Part shown: positions 7,004 through 9,133 of the stretch, piece by piece | How positions within the stretch are numbered: the first letter of the stretch is position 1 | Layout: the number at the start of each line of letters is the position of its first letter | Assembly: GCA_022701845.1 (NCBI GenBank) | Contig: JAKONS010000038.1 | Coordinates: 1-9,133 of the forward strand | Reading direction: 5' to 3' | Length of the DNA stretch: 9,133 bases | Origin: Burkholderiaceae bacterium | GTDB taxonomy: Bacteria > Pseudomonadota > Gammaproteobacteria > Burkholderiales > Burkholderiaceae | Position numbers and translations under genes: made by a program | Notes under the pieces: generated by a model | Databases searched by the model: none | What the model saw: the letters and a program-made list of their open reading frames with translations, nothing else | What the model was told of the DNA's origin: nothing

Positions 7004-7879
7004 TCAGCCCTTGGGCGGCACGCGTCGGGCCGGATGGCGCAGATAGGCGCCGGAGTCGAACAGCCCCTGCTCGGTGCGGTCGATGTCGCGCGCGGTGCCG
7101 TCGCCGCCCGCAGCGACCAGCAGTTCCAGCAACGCCTCCACCACCGCCACTCCGGCGGCCACCGACGGGAAGAAGGAGGGGCTCTCGACTGCGAACGTCA
7201 CTGTCTGGTCGGCCTGCAGCGCCAGCGGCGAGGCGCTGCTGTCGGTGATGGCCACTACCCGCGCGCCGGCCGCCCGGCCGGCGGCGGCCACCGCCAGCGC
7301 CTCATGCGAATAGGGCGCGAAGCTCACCACCACCAGCGCATCGCCGGGGGCGATGGCGCGCATCTGCATTTCCAGGCCGCCGTGCTGGCCGTCGATCAGC
7401 TGCACGCTGGCGCGGAACAGCCGGTAGCCGTAGAACAGCGCATAGGCGACCGGCGAGCTGGCGCGAAAGCCGGACACATGCACCGTGGCGGCCTCCTGCA
7501 GCAGCGCGGCCACCTGCGGCAGCACCGGCGCCGCATGGGCCAGGGTGTCGTCCAGGTTGCGGTGCAGCACGTCGAACATCTCGCCGAGCAGCTCGCGCTT
7601 CGGGCCGCGGCTGGCCAGCGAGCGGGCGCGTTGGCCGTAGCCTTCCGCATGCAGGCCCATGTCGGCCGCGAAGGCCGACTTCAGCTCGGCCCAGCCGGCA
7701 TAGCCCAGCTGCTGCGCCAGCCGCACGAAGGTCGCGGGCTGGGCCTGGGCGCGCTCGGCCAGGGTGCGCATCGAGCCGATCACGACCTCGTTGGGATGGT
7801 CCACCACGAAGCGCGCCGCCACCTGCAGCTGCGGGCTCAGCGAGGGGAATCGGTCGAGGATGAGATCGGTCGCCTTCAT
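7004..7879 (-). CDS. MurR/RpiR-family transcriptional regulator
   Basis: This is a DNA-binding regulator with a small-molecule sensing SIS domain. The 291 residues divide into an N-terminal RpiR-type helix-turn-helix domain (about 1-77: FPSLSPQLQVAARFVVDHP, then TLAERAQAQPATFVRLAQQLGYAGWAELKSA in two parts) and a SIS phosphosugar-binding fold (about 125-256: VHVSGFRASSPVAYAL at 133-148, PGDALVVVSFAPYSHEAL at 178-195, VVAITDSSASPLA at 208-220). RpiR proteins often sense sugar phosphates, but in Burkholderiales many sit beside Bug and amino-acid catabolic genes with unknown ligands. The gene lies upstream of, and in the same direction as, the Bug operon, and a 16-bp element is shared by the two upstream regions, implying control of both itself and the operon. 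No Shine-Dalgarno sequence is evident. Repressor or activator status cannot be told. Confidence 0.95.
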   Translation of the reverse strand: MKATDLILDRFPSLSPQLQVAARFVVDHPNEVVIGSMRTLAERAQAQPATFVRLAQQLGYAGWAELKSAFAADMGLHAEGYGQRARSLASRGPKRELLGEMFDVLHRNLDDTLAHAAPVLPQVAALLQEAATVHVSGFRASSPVAYALFYGYRLFRASVQLIDGQHGGLEMQMRAIAPGDALVVVSFAPYSHEALAVAAAGRAAGARVVAITDSSASPLALQADQTVTFAVESPSFFPSVAAGVAVVEALLELLVAAGGDGTARDIDRTEQGLFDSGAYLRHPARRVPPKG

Positions 7880-7896
7880 GGGTGAAACACGGGAGC

Positions 7897-7912
7897 TGCG
7901 GATGAATCGAAT
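7897..7912. promoter_or_regulatory. Candidate RpiR operator upstream of the regulator gene
   Basis: The plus-strand tgcggatgaatcgaat lies 17 bp upstream of the regulator ATG. It is the partner of the element at 6888-6903 (14 of 16 identical). A -10-like TAACAT on the minus strand (7911-7916) abuts it in nearly the same register as at the Bug promoter, which fits autoregulation. The whole divergent gap (7880-7996) holds no other clear signal. Confidence 0.42.
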
Positions 7913-7996
7913 GTTACAGGCGGGTGGTCCGGTAGCCGGCGCCGGGTGGCGTCGCCGCTACCATCTCCGACCTTCCGCAGCCACCGCCCCCCGACC

Positions 7997-8929
7997 GTGA
8001 CCCTGCTCGCCGGCTCCGCCTCCTGGACCGATCCCACCCTGCTGGCCTGCGGTCGTTTCTATCCGCCGCAGGCCCGCACCGCCGAGGACCGGCTGCGCTT
8101 CTATGCCTCGCAGTTCGGCCTGGCCGAGGTCGATTCCGGCTTCTACCGCCTGCCGACGGCGCAGAACGCGCAGCGCTGGGCCGAGCGCACGCCCGAGGGC
8201 TTCGTCTTCGACGTGAAGGCGTTTCGCGCTTTCACCGGCCATGCGATACCGCTGCAGGCGCTGCCACGCGACCTGCGGGGAGAGGTGGATGCCGGCGGCG
8301 CCGGTGCAGCGCCGCGCTGGCGCGGCCTGCCGGGCGATGTGCGGCAGGAGCTGTGGTGGCGTTTTCGCTCGGCGTTGCACCCGCTGCAGGCCGCCGGCCG
8401 GCTGGGCGCGGTGCTGTTCCAGTTCTCGCCGGCGGTGCGGCCCGGCCCGGCGGTGGAGCGCCATCTGGAGCATTGCGCCGACATGATGGCCGGCGCGGTG
8501 GTGGCCTTCGAGTTCCGCCACCGCAGCTGGTTCGCGGGCGCCCAGGCGCCGCGCACGCTGGCGCTGCTGCGGGCGCTGGGCGCGGTGCATGTGGTGGTGG
8601 ATGCGCCGCAGGGCGCCTTCGACAACACGGTGCCGGCGGTATGGGAGGCCACCCGGCCGGGCCTGGCGATCGTGCGGCTGCACGGGCGCAACGCGGCGGC
8701 CTGGAACGGTGCGGCGGACGTGTCTTCAGGCCGCTTCCAGTATGTCTACCGCGACGACGAACTGGCCGCCCTGCTGGGCCCGCTGCGCCGGCTGGAGGCC
8801 GCCGCGGGCACGGTGCACGCCACCTTCAACACCAACTACCGCGACCAGGGCCAGGTCAACGCCCGGCGGCTGCTGGCGCTGTGGCACGGCGGCGCCGGTG
8901 CAAGCGGCGGCTCAGCGCAGCTGCATTAG
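7997..8929 (+). CDS. DUF72 family protein
   Basis: The 310-residue product has the DUF72 (YecE-like) TIM-barrel pattern: LLAGSASWTDPTLLACGRFYPP near the N-terminus (read as two overlapping blocks), LRFYASQFGLAEVDSGFYRLP, TPEGFVFDVKAFRAFTGH, LGAVLFQFSPAV, VAFEFRHRSWF, VVVDAPQG, IVRLHGRNAAAWN and the C-terminal ATFNTNYRDQGQVNARRL. The biochemical function of the family is unestablished. The GTG at 7997 is chosen because homology begins with the next residues. An upstream GTG at 7946 would add 17 low-complexity residues (MASPLPSPTFRSHRPPT), and neither start has a clear Shine-Dalgarno sequence. The gene diverges from the RpiR regulator and converges on the next gene, overlapping its end by 18 bp. 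Nothing ties it to the catabolic cassette. Family assignment is firm; the start is uncertain. Confidence 0.9.
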   Translation: MTLLAGSASWTDPTLLACGRFYPPQARTAEDRLRFYASQFGLAEVDSGFYRLPTAQNAQRWAERTPEGFVFDVKAFRAFTGHAIPLQALPRDLRGEVDAGGAGAAPRWRGLPGDVRQELWWRFRSALHPLQAAGRLGAVLFQFSPAVRPGPAVERHLEHCADMMAGAVVAFEFRHRSWFAGAQAPRTLALLRALGAVHVVVDAPQGAFDNTVPAVWEATRPGLAIVRLHGRNAAAWNGAADVSSGRFQYVYRDDELAALLGPLRRLEAAAGTVHATFNTNYRDQGQVNARRLLALWHGGAGASGGSAQLH

Positions 8930-9133
8930 CAGCGTCCAGGGCTGGTCGTTCAGGCCGGCGTCGGGCGAGGAGGCCTGCTCGCGGTAGCGCGCCGACAGCA
9001 GCGGCGGGCCGCCCGCATCCGCGTCGGCTGCCGGCTGCAGCGCGAGCCGGCGCAGCGTGACCGACTGCAGCACGTTGCCGCCGATCGCCTGCAGTTCGCG
9101 CCCCGGCGCGTCGACCGCGACCACCAGGTCGCA
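8912..9133 (-). CDS. C-terminal part of a DUF2272-like protein (5' end beyond window)
   Basis: Only the last 73 residues are visible, starting CDLVVAVDAPGRELQAIGGN and ending QPWTLLMQLR before a TGA at 8914-8912. The CDLVV...AIGGNV...SVTLRR pattern resembles the end of DUF2272 proteins, whose papain-like/NlpC-type fold is thought to act on cell-wall peptides; that function is by analogy. The frame stays open to the right edge, so the start, any signal peptide and the catalytic Cys are not seen. The GTG at 9124 should not be taken as the start, because conserved residues lie before it. It converges on the DUF72 gene with an 18-bp overlap. Confidence 0.72.
   Translation of the reverse strand, partial: CDLVVAVDAPGRELQAIGGNVLQSVTLRRLALQPAADADAGGPPLLSARYREQASSPDAGLNDQPWTLLMQLR

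Noticed and set aside
7958..8683. Minus-strand open frame (241 codons) opposite the DUF72 gene
   Set aside because: The composition is biased, no motif is recognisable, and the plus-strand DUF72 pattern is clear over the whole interval.
1..9133. Mobile element, phage, CRISPR or defence island
   Set aside because: No transposase, integrase, terminal inverted repeats, spaced direct repeats or toxin/defence domains were seen, and base composition is uniform apart from the short promoter patch near 6.9 kb.

Overview
The window is GC-rich (roughly 70% by eye) and almost fully coding. Its gene content points to a betaproteobacterium of the order Burkholderiales, probably near Comamonadaceae. The main clues are a Bug/TctC-family periplasmic binding protein with no transporter genes beside it, a DUF2272 protein, a DUF72 protein of the form common in that order, and the strong GC bias. 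This placement is inference; no rRNA or tRNA marker is present.

Reading along the minus strand from about 7.9 kb down to the left edge: a MurR/RpiR-family regulator (7004-7879) is followed by a 140-bp gap with an AT-rich promoter. Then comes a tightly coupled block: Bug solute-binding protein (5886-6863), M81/MlrC-type metallohydrolase (4327-5889), class III PLP aminotransferase (2993-4330) and a carboxymuconolactone-decarboxylase-like protein (2427-2993). The junctions are ATGA, ATGA and TGATG overlaps, so these four are very likely one operon. A similar 16-bp element occurs upstream of both the regulator and the Bug gene and is a candidate RpiR operator. The block reads as a regulated capture-and-breakdown cassette for an unknown small molecule: periplasmic capture, hydrolysis of an amide-like bond by a metalloenzyme, then transamination. 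The substrate cannot be named from sequence.

A 56-bp gap follows, holding a good candidate LexA (SOS) box just upstream of a UvrD/Rep-type superfamily 1 helicase (265-2370). The helicase overlaps by 10 bp a plant-type 2Fe-2S ferredoxin (274 to the left edge, nearly complete).

On the other side of the regulator, a DUF72 protein is transcribed divergently on the plus strand (about 7997-8929). Its 3' end overlaps by 18 bp the convergent 3' end of a DUF2272-like gene that runs off the right edge. No rRNA, tRNA, CRISPR array, insertion sequence or attachment site was seen, and no gene-free stretch exceeds about 140 bp. The window looks like ordinary chromosome with one poorly characterised catabolic cassette.
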